NCBI GenBank assembly: GCA_036278435.1
Contig: DASULA010000391.1
Location: 1 to 28,945 of the forward strand
DNA: 28,945 nt
Origin: DASULA01 sp036278435
Lineage (GTDB): Bacteria; Actinomycetota; Actinomycetes; Mycobacteriales; DASULA01
Reading direction: 5' to 3'
Position numbers and translations under genes: made by a program. Numbering within the stretch: position 1 is the stretch's first letter; each line of letters begins with the position of its first letter. Positions 8,088-16,100 of this stretch are shown piece by piece. The notes beneath the pieces are model-generated. The model did no database searches and was not told the origin of the DNA. It saw only the letters and a list, made by a program, of their open reading frames with translations.

Positions 8088-8117
8088 TTGTCCATCTGTC
8101 CGTCCACGTGGCACACT
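8088..8117 (+). promoter_or_regulatory. Putative promoter of the cimA leader
   Basis: TTGTCC (8088-8093) and CACACT (8112-8117) are separated by 18 nt. The -10 ends 6 nt before the leader-peptide ATG at 8124, so transcription is expected to begin at or beside that A, giving a leaderless leader peptide. Confidence 0.55.
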
Positions 8118-8123
8118 GGTCGC

Positions 8124-8153
8124 ATGCCCACCGGCCTGATTATTGGCACCTAG
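8124..8153 (+). CDS. cimA leader peptide (MPTGLIIGT)
   Basis: A nine-codon open frame with Leu5, Ile6 and Ile7 in a row and a TAG stop at 8151. It has no ribosome binding site but should start at the 5' end of the transcript. Its place between a promoter and a hairpin-plus-T-run terminator, ahead of an isoleucine-pathway gene, is the textbook layout of ribosome-mediated attenuation. Shortage of charged tRNA-Ile or tRNA-Leu would stall the ribosome at 8136-8144. The peptide itself probably has no function after synthesis. Confidence 0.7.
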   Translation: MPTGLIIGT

Positions 8154-8209
8154 CGCGCTCGCGACCCTCAGCCAGCGCGCAGACCTCCCGCGAACGCGGG
8201 GGGTCTTTT
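8153..8209 (+). terminator. Transcription attenuator of cimA (pause hairpin and rho-independent terminator)
   Basis: The terminator stem is 8182-8192 (GACCTCCCGCG) with 8195-8205 (CGCGGGGGGTC), up to 11 bp with one G-U pair; the innermost pairs must open to form the loop. TTTTCGTTTT follows. Upstream, 8153-8159 (GCGCGCT) pairs with 8174-8180 (AGCGCGC). As an alternative, 8163-8169 (GACCCTC) can pair with 8199-8205 (GGGGGTC), which would take the terminator's 3' arm and let transcription proceed. A ribosome finishing at the 8151 stop would cover 8163 onward and favour termination. One stalled at the Leu-Ile-Ile codons would cover the first stem's 5' arm and free the antiterminator. Confidence 0.75.
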
Positions 8210-8288
8210 CGTTTTCACCCTGTTTTCGCCACATCTCACCTATCAGCACCACGACCAGCGCCGGCCGTGCCGCTGGGAAGGACAACCA

Positions 8289-9878
8289 GTGCTCGACGAC
8301 TCGTTCCACGTCTACGACACCACGCTGCGCGACGGAGCCCAACGCGAGGGCATCTCCTACTCGGTAGCCGACAAGCTCGCCGTCGCCCGGCTGCTCGACG
8401 AGTTGGGCGTGGGATTCATCGAGGGCGGCTGGCCCGGCGCACTGCCCAAGGACACCGAGTTTTTCGCCCGCGCTCAGGACGAGCTCAAACTGCGCAACGC
8501 CCAACTGGTGGCGTTCGGCGCCACCCGCCGGGCCGGCACCCGGGCCGCCGACGACCCCCAGGTGCGGGCACTGCTCGACTCCGGCGCGCCGGTGGTCACC
8601 CTGGTGGCCAAGTCCGACGTGCGGCACGTCACCGAGGCGCTGCGCACCACCCTGGCGGAGAACCTGGACATGGTGCGCGACACCGTGGCGCTGCTGACCG
8701 CCGAGGGCCGGCGGGTGTTCCTGGACTGCGAACACTTCTTCGACGGGTACCGGCACGACCCCGACTACGGGGTGCGGGTGCTCACCGCCGCGTTCGACGG
8801 CGGCGCGGACGTGGGCGTGCTGTGCGACACCAACGGCGGCATGCTGCCGATCGGCCTGGCCGAGATCGTCGCCGAGGTGCGCGAGCGCACCGGGTTCCGA
8901 CTGGGCATCCACTGCCAGGACGACACCGCCTGCGCGGTCGCCAACACCCTCGCCGCGGTGCGGGCCGGGGCCACCCATGTGCAGTGCACGGCGAACGGCT
9001 ACGGCGAGCGGGCCGGCAACGCCGACCTGTTCGGTGTGCTCGGCGGGCTGGTCACCAAACTCGGCCGCGACGTGCTGCCGCCGGACAGCCTGGGGGAGAT
9101 GGTCCGCATCTCCCACGCCCTGGCCGAGATCGCCAACATCGCCCCAGACACCCACCAGGCCTACGTCGGGACCTCGGCGTTCGCGCACAAGGCGGGCCTG
9201 CACGCCAGCGCGATCAAGGTCTCGCCGGATCTGTACAACCACCTGGACCCGGGTCTGGTGGGCAACGGCATGCGCATCCTGGTCACCGAGATGGCCGGCC
9301 GGGCCAGCGTGGAACTCAAGGGCAGGGAACTGGGTGTGGACCTGTCCGGCCGGGCCGACGTGGTGGGCCGGGTGGTCGACCGGATCAAGGATCTGGAGGC
9401 CGACGGCTGGTCGTTCGAAGCGGCCGACGCCTCGTTCGAACTGTTGCTGCGCGAGGAACTTGAGGGTGACGCCCGGCACTACTTCGGCCGGCCGTTCGAA
9501 CTGGAGTCCTACCGGGTCACGGTGGAGCGCCGGGCGCACGGCGAGGTGGTCAGCGAGGCCACCGTGAAGGTCACCGCCAAGGGCGAGCGGATGATCGCCA
9601 CCGCCGAGGGCAACGGGCCGGTGAACGCGTTGGACCGCGCCCTGCGCAAGGCGCTGGCCCGGCTCTACCCGGAACTGGCCGGGCTGGAACTGACCGACTA
9701 CAAGGTGCGCATCCTGGAGGGCAGACACGGCACCGACGCCACCACCCGGGTGCTGGTCGGTACCAGCGACGGCAATGCCGCGTGGACCACCGTGGGCGTG
9801 CACCCGAACGTGATCGAGGCGTCCTGGATCGCGCTGGAGGACGCCGTGCGCTACGGCCTGTTCCGCCAGGGCGGGTAG
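8289..9878 (+). CDS. cimA: (R)-citramalate synthase
   Basis: Cytoplasmic condensation of pyruvate with acetyl-CoA to (R)-citramalate, feeding the threonine-independent route to 2-ketobutyrate and isoleucine. Length 529 residues, GTG start with GGAAGG (8276-8281) 7 nt upstream. The TIM-barrel catalytic domain begins with YDTTLRDGAQ (Arg14, Asp15) and FIEGGWPGALPKDTEFF, typical of the CimA-type branch rather than LeuA. GYGERAGNADL (Asn244) and the linker GTSAFAHKAGLHASAI follow. The C-terminal third (about 390-525) is the regulatory domain seen in LeuA/CimA enzymes, likely sensing isoleucine or a related product. The metal motif reads His208-Cys-Gln210-Asp-Asp where the family usually has His-x-His. 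Expression is probably controlled by the upstream attenuator. The 3' end overlaps an antisense gene by 28 nt. Confidence 0.93.
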   Translation: MLDDSFHVYDTTLRDGAQREGISYSVADKLAVARLLDELGVGFIEGGWPGALPKDTEFFARAQDELKLRNAQLVAFGATRRAGTRAADDPQVRALLDSGAPVVTLVAKSDVRHVTEALRTTLAENLDMVRDTVALLTAEGRRVFLDCEHFFDGYRHDPDYGVRVLTAAFDGGADVGVLCDTNGGMLPIGLAEIVAEVRERTGFRLGIHCQDDTACAVANTLAAVRAGATHVQCTANGYGERAGNADLFGVLGGLVTKLGRDVLPPDSLGEMVRISHALAEIANIAPDTHQAYVGTSAFAHKAGLHASAIKVSPDLYNHLDPGLVGNGMRILVTEMAGRASVELKGRELGVDLSGRADVVGRVVDRIKDLEADGWSFEAADASFELLLREELEGDARHYFGRPFELESYRVTVERRAHGEVVSEATVKVTAKGERMIATAEGNGPVNALDRALRKALARLYPELAGLELTDYKVRILEGRHGTDATTRVLVGTSDGNAAWTTVGVHPNVIEASWIALEDAVRYGLFRQGG

Positions 9879-10189
9879 CCGGTACCGGGGTCAGCGGCCG
9901 GGGTGCCACAGCCGCCGGCGCCGCAGCCGCAGCCGGTGCAGCCGGGGGCGTCCCGGGTGGTGGGCACGGATGGTACGGCGTGGGGCAGCCGGTAACCCAC
10001 AATGCCGACCAGCCCGACCAGCAGGCCGGCGGCCAGCAGCGGCAGCCCGATCAGCCGCACGGCCAGCGTGCTGCCGGCCAGCCAGGGCAGGCCGCCCGCC
10101 ACAACCAGCACGGCGGCCAGCGCGCCCACCCGGGCCAGTGCCCGGCGGCGTACACCCGGAGTGCGGACAGGCGACGTCATGCCCGCCAT
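9851..10189 (-). CDS. Small two-span membrane protein with Cys/Gly-rich tail
   Basis: A 112-residue protein read on the minus strand; its third codon positions are almost all G or C, so it is likely a real gene. It starts at the ATG complementary to 10187-10189; a second ATG three codons in is an alternative. After a basic N-terminus come two hydrophobic segments (about 20-42 and 47-70, containing VGALAAVLVVAGGLPWLAG and IGLPLLAAGLLVGLVG). The tail is short and polar, with four clustered Cys in GCTGCGCGAGGCG. The family is not recognised. The tail may bind metal or form disulfides, but that is a guess. Its last 28 nt run antisense to the end of cimA. It starts about 50 nt from the promoter of the next plus-strand operon, so the two are divergent. 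Confidence 0.7.
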   Translation of the reverse strand: MAGMTSPVRTPGVRRRALARVGALAAVLVVAGGLPWLAGSTLAVRLIGLPLLAAGLLVGLVGIVGYRLPHAVPSVPTTRDAPGCTGCGCGAGGCGTPAADPGTGYPPWRNRP

Positions 10190-10231
10190 TGTCCTACCCG
10201 GCCGCCCGCCGGCACGCACCGACCCGGGCGG

Positions 10232-10285
10232 TAGCCTCGTGTTCACTCGTGGCCCGGACATGCACCCGGACAAGCACCCGGACAA
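10232..10285 (+). promoter_or_regulatory. Putative promoter and repeat-bearing leader of the FAH-gltX operon
   Basis: TAGCCT (10232-10237) is a TANNNT -10 candidate; no good -35 is seen. The predicted leader holds a perfect 12-bp tandem repeat, GCACCCGGACAA at 10262-10273 and 10274-10285, preceded by a looser copy. An ATG at 10260 opens an 11-codon frame through the repeat (MHPDKHPDKRS) that stops at 10293-10295, 3 nt before the FAH start. The ribosome binding site AAGGAG (10286-10291) lies inside this small frame. Confidence 0.45.
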
Positions 10286-10298
10286 AAGGAGCTGACCT

Positions 10299-11069
10299 GT
10301 GCGTATCGCCCGCTTCGCGCACCCCGGCGGAGTCGCGTTCGGCGTCGTGGAAGGTGAACCGGACGCGCTCACCGTCGCCGAGGTGGCCGACCACCCGTTC
10401 GGTCCGATCAGTTTCACCGGCCAGCGCTGGGCGCTGGCCGACGTGCGGCTGCTCGCCCCGATCCTGCCCACCAAGGTGGTGTGCGTGGGCAAGAACTACG
10501 CCGACCACGTCCGGGAGATGGGCGGCGAGGCACCCGAGCGGCCGGTGCTGTTCCTCAAGCCGTCCACCTCGGTGATCGGGCCGGACGACACGATCCGCCG
10601 GCCGAGGGACTCCCGGCGGGTGGACTTCGAGGGCGAACTGGCCGCCGTGATCGGCCGGGTCAGCCGGGACCTGCCCAAGGACCGGGCCGCCGACGCCGTG
10701 CTCGGCTACACCTGCGCCAACGACGTGACCGCCCGCGACCAGCAGCAGGCCGACGGGCAGTGGACCCGGGGCAAGGGGCACGACTCGTTCTGCCCGCTCG
10801 GGCCGTGGCTGGAGACCGAACTGGACCCGGCCGACCTGGCCCTGCGCACCGAGCTGGACGGCGAGGTCCGGCAGGACACCCGCACCTCGCTGATGCTGCA
10901 CGACACCGCCACCCTGATCTCCTACGTGTCGCACGTGATGACGCTGCTGCCCGGTGACGTGGTCCTGACCGGCACCCCGGCCGGGGTCGGGCCGATGACC
11001 GCCGGGCAGCGGGTGTCGGTGACCGTGCAGGGAATCGGCACGCTGAGCAACCCCGTGGTGGACCGGTGA
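10299..11069 (+). CDS. Fumarylacetoacetate hydrolase family protein
   Basis: A 256-residue FAH-fold enzyme: short N-terminal domain, then the catalytic beta-roll from about residue 52 (LLAPILPTKVVCVGKNYADH). Metal-binding acids are visible as Glu111 and Glu113 in RVDFEGELAAVIG and Asp142 in CANDVTARD. TGTPAGVGPM near the C-terminus is also characteristic. Members act on beta-diketo acids (fumarylpyruvate, acylpyruvates, 2-hydroxyhepta-2,4-diene-1,7-dioate) or decarboxylate oxaloacetate; the precise substrate cannot be read. GTG start with AAGGAG 7 nt upstream. It overlaps gltX by GTGA (11066-11069), so the two are co-translated. As far as I recall, this FAH-gltX pairing recurs in actinomycetes, so the link is organisational rather than metabolic. 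Confidence 0.92.
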   Translation: MRIARFAHPGGVAFGVVEGEPDALTVAEVADHPFGPISFTGQRWALADVRLLAPILPTKVVCVGKNYADHVREMGGEAPERPVLFLKPSTSVIGPDDTIRRPRDSRRVDFEGELAAVIGRVSRDLPKDRAADAVLGYTCANDVTARDQQQADGQWTRGKGHDSFCPLGPWLETELDPADLALRTELDGEVRQDTRTSLMLHDTATLISYVSHVMTLLPGDVVLTGTPAGVGPMTAGQRVSVTVQGIGTLSNPVVDR

Positions 11070-12544
11070 GCGGCGTCCGGGTCCGCTTCCCCCCGTCGCC
11101 GTCCGGGGACCTGCACGTGGGCAACGTGCGCTCGGCCCTGTTCAACTACGCCTTCGCCCGGCACGAGCGCGGCGCGTTCGTGTTCCGGATCGAGGACACC
11201 GACACCGCCCGCAGCACCGAGGAGTCCTACCGAAGCCTGCTGGCCGACCTGCGCTGGCTGGGCCTGGACTGGGACGAGGGCCCGCAGGTCGGTGGGGAGT
11301 ACGGGCCGTACCGGCAGTCCGAGCGCACCGGCCTCTACGCCGACGTGGCGGCCCGGCTGCGCGGGGCCGGGTACGGCTACGACTGCTACTGCACCGCCGA
11401 GGAGGTGGCCACGCGCAACCGGGCCGCCGGCCGCCCGGCCGGCTACGACGGGCACTGCCGGGATCTGACCGAGTCGGAGCGGGACGGCCACCTGGCTGCC
11501 GGGCGTACGCCGGTACTGCGGTTCCGGATGCCCGGCGAGCGGGTCGAGTTCACCGACCTGGTCCGGGGCACGGTCGGCTTCGACGCCGAGCACGTGCCGG
11601 ACTACGTGCTGGTCCGGGCCGACGGTTCGCCGCTGTACACGCTGACCAACCCGGTCGACGACGCGTTGATGCGGATCACCCACGTCCTGCGCGGCGAGGA
11701 CCTGCTGGCCTCCACCCCGCGGCAGATCCCGCTGCACCGGGCGCTGCGTGACCTGGGCATCAGCGACGCGCCGATGCCGGCGTTCGGACACCTGCCGTTC
11801 GTGATGGGCGAGGGCAATCGCAAACTGTCCAAGCGGGAGACCCCCGAGGTGTCGCTGAACCACCTGCGGGCGCGGGGTTACCTGCCCGAGGCGGTGTTGA
11901 ACTACCTGGCCCTGCTGGGCTGGTCGATGGGCGAGGACACCGAGATCTTCACCCTGGACCAGATGTGCCGGGCCTTCACCCTGGACCGGGTGGGGGTGAA
12001 CCCGGCCCGGTTCGACCCGAAGAAGCTGCTGGCTGTCAACGGGACCAAGATCCGGGCCCTGTCCACCGACGAGTTCGCCGACCGGGTGACCCCGTTCCTC
12101 ATCGGCGCCGGCCTGGTCGCCGACCCGCCCACCGTCGGGCAGGCCGAGTTGCTGCGCGCGGCTGCTCCGCTGGTGCGGGAGCGCACCAACCTGCTCACCG
12201 ACGCGGTGGGCATGCTCGGCTTCCTGTTCGCCGACGGCGATGCGTTCACCGTGGACGAGGCGGCTGCGGCCAAGCAACTCACCGGAGCCCACGCCGGCAC
12301 CGTGAAGGCGGCTGTGGCCGCGCTGGAGCCGCTGCCGGGTTGGACTGCGGACAACCTGCAGGCCGCGCTGCGCGAGGCGCTGGTGGACCGCCTGGGCCTC
12401 AAGCCCAAGCACGCGTTCGGACCGGTGCGGGTGGCGGTCACCGGACGGCAGGTGTCGCCGCCGCTGTTCGAGTCGCTGGAGCTGCTCGGCCGGGATCGGA
12501 CGCTGGCCCGACTGCGTGACGCGCTGTCACGGGTCGGGGAATGA
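11066..12544 (+). CDS. gltX: Glutamyl-tRNA synthetase
   Basis: Class I aminoacyl-tRNA synthetase charging tRNA-Glu, and in bacteria without GlnRS also tRNA-Gln, which GatCAB then amidates. It has 492 residues, normal length. The N-terminus RVRFPPSPSGDLHVGNVR holds the HIGH-type motif as HVGN (17-20), and the KMSKS-type motif is KLSKR (253-257). FRIEDTDTARS is also typical of bacterial GluRS. The C-terminal helical anticodon-binding domain runs from about residue 330. GTG start inside the FAH stop codon (GTGA overlap). It is immediately upstream of genes for tRNA-Gln and tRNA-Glu, exactly the two tRNAs a non-discriminating enzyme would charge. Whether it is non-discriminating here is inference. 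Confidence 0.96.
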   Translation: MSGVRVRFPPSPSGDLHVGNVRSALFNYAFARHERGAFVFRIEDTDTARSTEESYRSLLADLRWLGLDWDEGPQVGGEYGPYRQSERTGLYADVAARLRGAGYGYDCYCTAEEVATRNRAAGRPAGYDGHCRDLTESERDGHLAAGRTPVLRFRMPGERVEFTDLVRGTVGFDAEHVPDYVLVRADGSPLYTLTNPVDDALMRITHVLRGEDLLASTPRQIPLHRALRDLGISDAPMPAFGHLPFVMGEGNRKLSKRETPEVSLNHLRARGYLPEAVLNYLALLGWSMGEDTEIFTLDQMCRAFTLDRVGVNPARFDPKKLLAVNGTKIRALSTDEFADRVTPFLIGAGLVADPPTVGQAELLRAAAPLVRERTNLLTDAVGMLGFLFADGDAFTVDEAAAAKQLTGAHAGTVKAAVAALEPLPGWTADNLQAALREALVDRLGLKPKHAFGPVRVAVTGRQVSPPLFESLELLGRDRTLARLRDALSRVGE

Positions 12545-12563
12545 CCGGACATGGGGGAACGTT

Positions 12564-12592
12564 TTGGACCGGTGAGGAGGCTGGGCTAGTAT
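12564..12592 (+). promoter_or_regulatory. Promoter of the tRNA-Gln / tRNA-Glu genes
   Basis: TTGGAC (12564-12569), a 17-nt spacer and TAGTAT (12587-12592) make one of the best sigma-70-type promoters in the window. The predicted start near 12599 lies about 25 nt before tRNA-Gln, and no closer -10 is seen for tRNA-Glu, so both tRNAs are likely on one transcript. Confidence 0.7.
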
Positions 12593-12623
12593 CTGACCTC
12601 GGCACGGTCGGTGGTCGCGCCGA

Positions 12624-12695
12624 TGGGGTATGGGGTAATTGGCAGCCCGGCGGATTCTGGTTCCGTTAGTCTAGGTTCGAGTCCTGGTACCCCAG
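12624..12695 (+). tRNA. tRNA-Gln (anticodon CUG)
   Basis: A 72-nt cloverleaf without encoded CCA. Acceptor TGGGGTA (12624-12630) pairs with TACCCCA (12688-12694), discriminator G. D-stem GGGT/GCCC. Anticodon stem GCGGA/TCCGT with loop TTCTGGT, anticodon CTG at 12657-12659. T-stem CTAGG/CCTGG with loop TTCGAGT. Confidence 0.95.
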
Positions 12696-12748
12696 CCCGG
12701 GTGCTCCGGCACCAGGTTGTTCCATCGTGGCACCAGTCGCCACGGCAA

Positions 12749-12821
12749 GGCCCCGTCGTCTAGAGGCCCAGGACGCCGCCCTCTCAAGGCGGTAGCGCCG
12801 GTTCGAATCCGGTCGGGGCTA
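12749..12821 (+). tRNA. tRNA-Glu (anticodon CUC)
   Basis: A 73-nt cloverleaf. Acceptor GGCCCCG (12749-12755) pairs with CGGGGCT with a G-U first pair, discriminator A at 12821. Anticodon stem CCGCC/GGCGG with loop CTCTCAA, anticodon CTC at 12783-12785. T-loop TTCGAAT. No encoded CCA. Confidence 0.95.
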
Positions 12822-12825
12822 CACC

Positions 12826-12853
12826 ACGGGATCCCGTCTCGGGATCATCCCGT
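12826..12853 (+). terminator. Nested hairpin after the tRNA genes
   Basis: ACGGGAT (12826-12832) pairs with ATCCCGT (12847-12853), and inside it CCCG (12833-12836) pairs with CGGG (12840-12843) around TCT, with a 3-nt bulge. It starts 4 nt after tRNA-Glu. There is no T-run, so it could serve as terminator or processing signal. Confidence 0.6.
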
Positions 12854-13107
12854 CGCGTCTGGCGCTCCATCCGCGCACCGTTGATCTGCGCGCTTCCATC
12901 GGTCGCCTCGACGCCAAGAACCGGCTGATCTTTCCAGGACACTGATGACCCGTATGGATGTTGGACCAGGGCGTTGGGGGTCTATGTCCTGTTTTCGTCG
13001 CTGCTCGGCTGTGGATGAATCGGTCGGATCGGGTGTACCGCCGCCGCATTGACGAGCCTCTGCTCCATACCTTTACGTAAAAGCACCACAATATGGGCCT
13101 AGCTCCG
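12854..13107. other. Gene-free stretch between the tRNAs and the RHS gene
   Basis: No coding region is supported on either strand. The right end (about 13060-13110) is more AT-rich than the surroundings and holds the 10-bp palindrome TTTACGTAAA (13072-13081). TTGACG at 13049-13054 resembles a -35, but I find no -10 at the right distance. This stretch probably holds the RHS promoter, and it also marks the left edge of the accessory block. Confidence 0.4.
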
Positions 13108-13136
13108 TAATATTCCCAAGTCCTGACATTGGGAAT
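13108..13136 (+). promoter_or_regulatory. -10 candidate and perfect dyad before the RHS gene
   Basis: ATTCCCAA (13112-13119) and TTGGGAAT (13129-13136) form a perfect 8-bp inverted repeat with 9 nt between. TAATAT (13108-13113) fits TANNNT and overlaps the left arm, so the predicted start point (about 13120) falls inside the dyad. It ends 4 nt before the RHS ribosome binding site (GGAG, 13141-13144). A repressor operator is the likeliest reading; an mRNA hairpin limiting ribosome access is the alternative. Confidence 0.55.
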
Positions 13137-13150
13137 GCAAGGAGTTGCCC

Positions 13151-16100
13151 GTGTCCGTACGTCGGTCTGTTGTCGCGGTCGTTGCCTGGTCGTTGGTGGT
13201 GCAGGCACTGGCGGTGCCGGTGGCCAGGACGCTGCCCACCGCAGCGGCCCGGCCGCCCGGCGCCTCCACACACGCGCCGACACAGCGAACCGGGTCCGCC
13301 GCGGCCAGGCCGCACCGGGTTCCCTCGGCCGCGACTGCCGCCAAGCCCGATGGACGTTCTCGTGCCCTGCCCAGGCCGGCTGCCACTCCGGCCCGAGGTA
13401 GCCGTTCGAAGGCAGTTCCGGACACCCTGACCGTTCCTCCATTGGTGGCGCCGACCGTGCGAAACGCCGGCAGGACGAGCAGGCCCTCCATGACGCGGGG
13501 AGCCGCACCTGACAGCCTGGATGCCCGGCGAGCGGTGGAGGACGTCTCCCGGCGAACCCCGAGGTCGCGCACGTACCACGTGGGCGGCGCGACCATGGTG
13601 CGGATGTACTCCCAGCCGGTGAACGTCCGTCGCTCCGACGGGGTGTGGAACTCCCTGGATCTCAATCTCGGCGAACGCAGGGACGGCCGTTTCCAACCCA
13701 ACGCCGGGCCCGCGGTGTCGTTCGCCTGGCAGGCCGATGCCGACCAACTGGCATCCCTACAGGTCGATCCCGACCACCGCATCGGCTACGGCCTCGACGG
13801 GGCCGGCCAGGTTCCCGGGCGCAGGTCGGGTGCCACCGTGACCTACCCCGGTGTCAGGCCCGGTGTGGACGCGCGACTCACGGCGACGGCGACCGGGTCC
13901 AAGGAGGTGCTGGTCCTACACTCACCGCACGCGCCGCGCAGCTTCGTGTTCCCGCTGCGGTTGGGCGGCCTGAGGCCCGAACTGGACGGCGACACCGGCG
14001 CTGTTCGCCTCCTCGACTCCTCGGGCCGGGTGATGGCGACCATCCCGCCCGGCATGATGCAGGACTCGGCGATCGATCCCAGATCCGGCGACCCGGCCAG
14101 CTCACGTGGCGTCACCTACTCCCTGGTGCACCAGGCATCCGGAGGTTGGGCGCTGCGGGTGCGGCTGGATGACCGGTGGCTGGACGACCCTCGGCGGACG
14201 TACCCGGTGACCGTCGACCCGTCCTTGCAGATCAATACCGGCAGCGACGACACGTACGTGATGTCGCCGTACAACAACAACTACTCCGCCGAGCCGGAGC
14301 TGAAGGTCGGCACGTTCAACGGGGGCGCGAACGTGGCCGCCGCCTACCTCCACTTCGGTCTGGCCTCGGCGCTGCCCGACAGGTACATCGCCAGTGCCTC
14401 GCTCAACCTCACCGAGACGTGGTCCTTCTCCTGCGCGCCGAGCAACGTGTCGGTGTACTCGGTCGCGGCCGGGTGGTCCGCCTCCACGATGCGCACCTAC
14501 CCCGGAGCCAGGGTCGGCTCACGGTTGGCGACGGTGTCGACCGCCCACGGGCACGACGCCGGTTGCCCGGCCGCCCGGGTCGGGTTCCCGATCGACCCGA
14601 CACTGGCCACCAGGTGGACCCACGGCGCCACCGCGTTCGACGGACTCACCGTACGGGCGAGCGGAACCGACTCCAACGGCTGGAAGAAGTTCGAGTCGGC
14701 CAACGGCCCGACTCCTGACGACTTTCCGTACCTGGAGGTCTTCTACGCCGGCGACGGCGCCTCCTACCAGTTGGTGAGCCTCACCGCACCCACCGCGACG
14801 GCCGCCGGGTCGGCGACGCTGAAAGTGACCAATCTGGGGAAGAACACCTGGCCGGCCGGTGGCGGATACAAGCTCGGGTATCTGGTCCGGCAGGGTGGGC
14901 AGACGCTCAATGTGGCCACCAGCAAGGCGGCACCGACCTCCACCGTCGGCCCGATGGGTGCCGCCAACATCACGGTGAGCCTGCCACCGCTCGCACCGGG
15001 CAGCTACCTGATCGACTTCACCATGTTCGACACGCTGGGCCGCTCGTTCGCCACCCAGGACTCCGTGCCGTACGGCGAGGTTGCCCTCGACGCGAGCAAC
15101 GTGGCGCCCGCGGTGGACTTCGAGCAGCCGGCCAGCGGTGACACCGTGGACAGCCTGACGCCGAGCCTGTATGCGGAGGGCACCGACCCGGACAACTGGC
15201 CCGACGCCGGCCTGACCTACGACTTCAAGGTCTGCTCGGATCCCGCGGGCACCCAGAACTGCGTGGACTCCGGATGGACCGGTCGTGCCTGGGCGGTCCC
15301 GCCCGGCACGGCGACCTGGTCGAACGACTACTACTGGTGGGTGCGGGCGTTCGACACCAAGAACGCCGGACCGTGGGTCGGTCCGCTGGTGTTCACCACG
15401 GCCGTGCACCAGCCGGAGATCACCAGTCACCTTGCCGCCAGCCCGGACGGGGCGGACCCGCCCGGGCTCGAACCGGAGACCGGCGACTACTCCACGTCGG
15501 TCACTGACGTCGCGGTCCCCACGGTGGGTCCGGACCTGACCATCACCCGCACGTACAACAGCCTCGACCCGCGCCGGGACTCGGCGTTCGGCGCTGGTTG
15601 GTCATCCCGGTTGGACACCCGGTTACGCCAGGACAGCGACGGCAGCGGCAACGTGGTGGTCACCCTGTCCAACGCTCAGGAGGTGCGGTTCGGCCGTAAC
15701 CCCGACGGCAGCTATGCCGCGCCGATGGGCCGGAACCTCACCCTTGTCCACGATCTGACCGCTGGGACGTACACGCTGCGGGACGTTACCGGGACCCGGC
15801 GGGCCTTCGATGCCGCCGGCGAGCTGGTGTCCATCGTGGACGGCGTTGGCCGTAGCGAGACACTGAGCTACGACGGTGCCCAGCACGTGACCGAGATCGT
15901 CAACAATGCCAGCCAGCGGAAGCTGACCCTGTTCTGGTCCGGCGGCCACGTCATCTCGGTGACCGCCGACCAGCCTGACGCGCAGTCCGCACCGCTGGTC
16001 TGGACCTACGCCTACAACGGGGACCTGCTGGCCGAGGTGTGCGACGCCGCCACCCTCACCCAGTGCACGCACTACGCCTATGCCACCGGATCGCACTACC

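Noticed and set aside
7629..9803. A 724-codon minus-strand open frame across the acetyltransferase and cimA
   Set aside because: High GC leaves antisense frames open. The composition is His/Gly/Val/Arg-rich without motifs, while the plus frames are clear enzymes.
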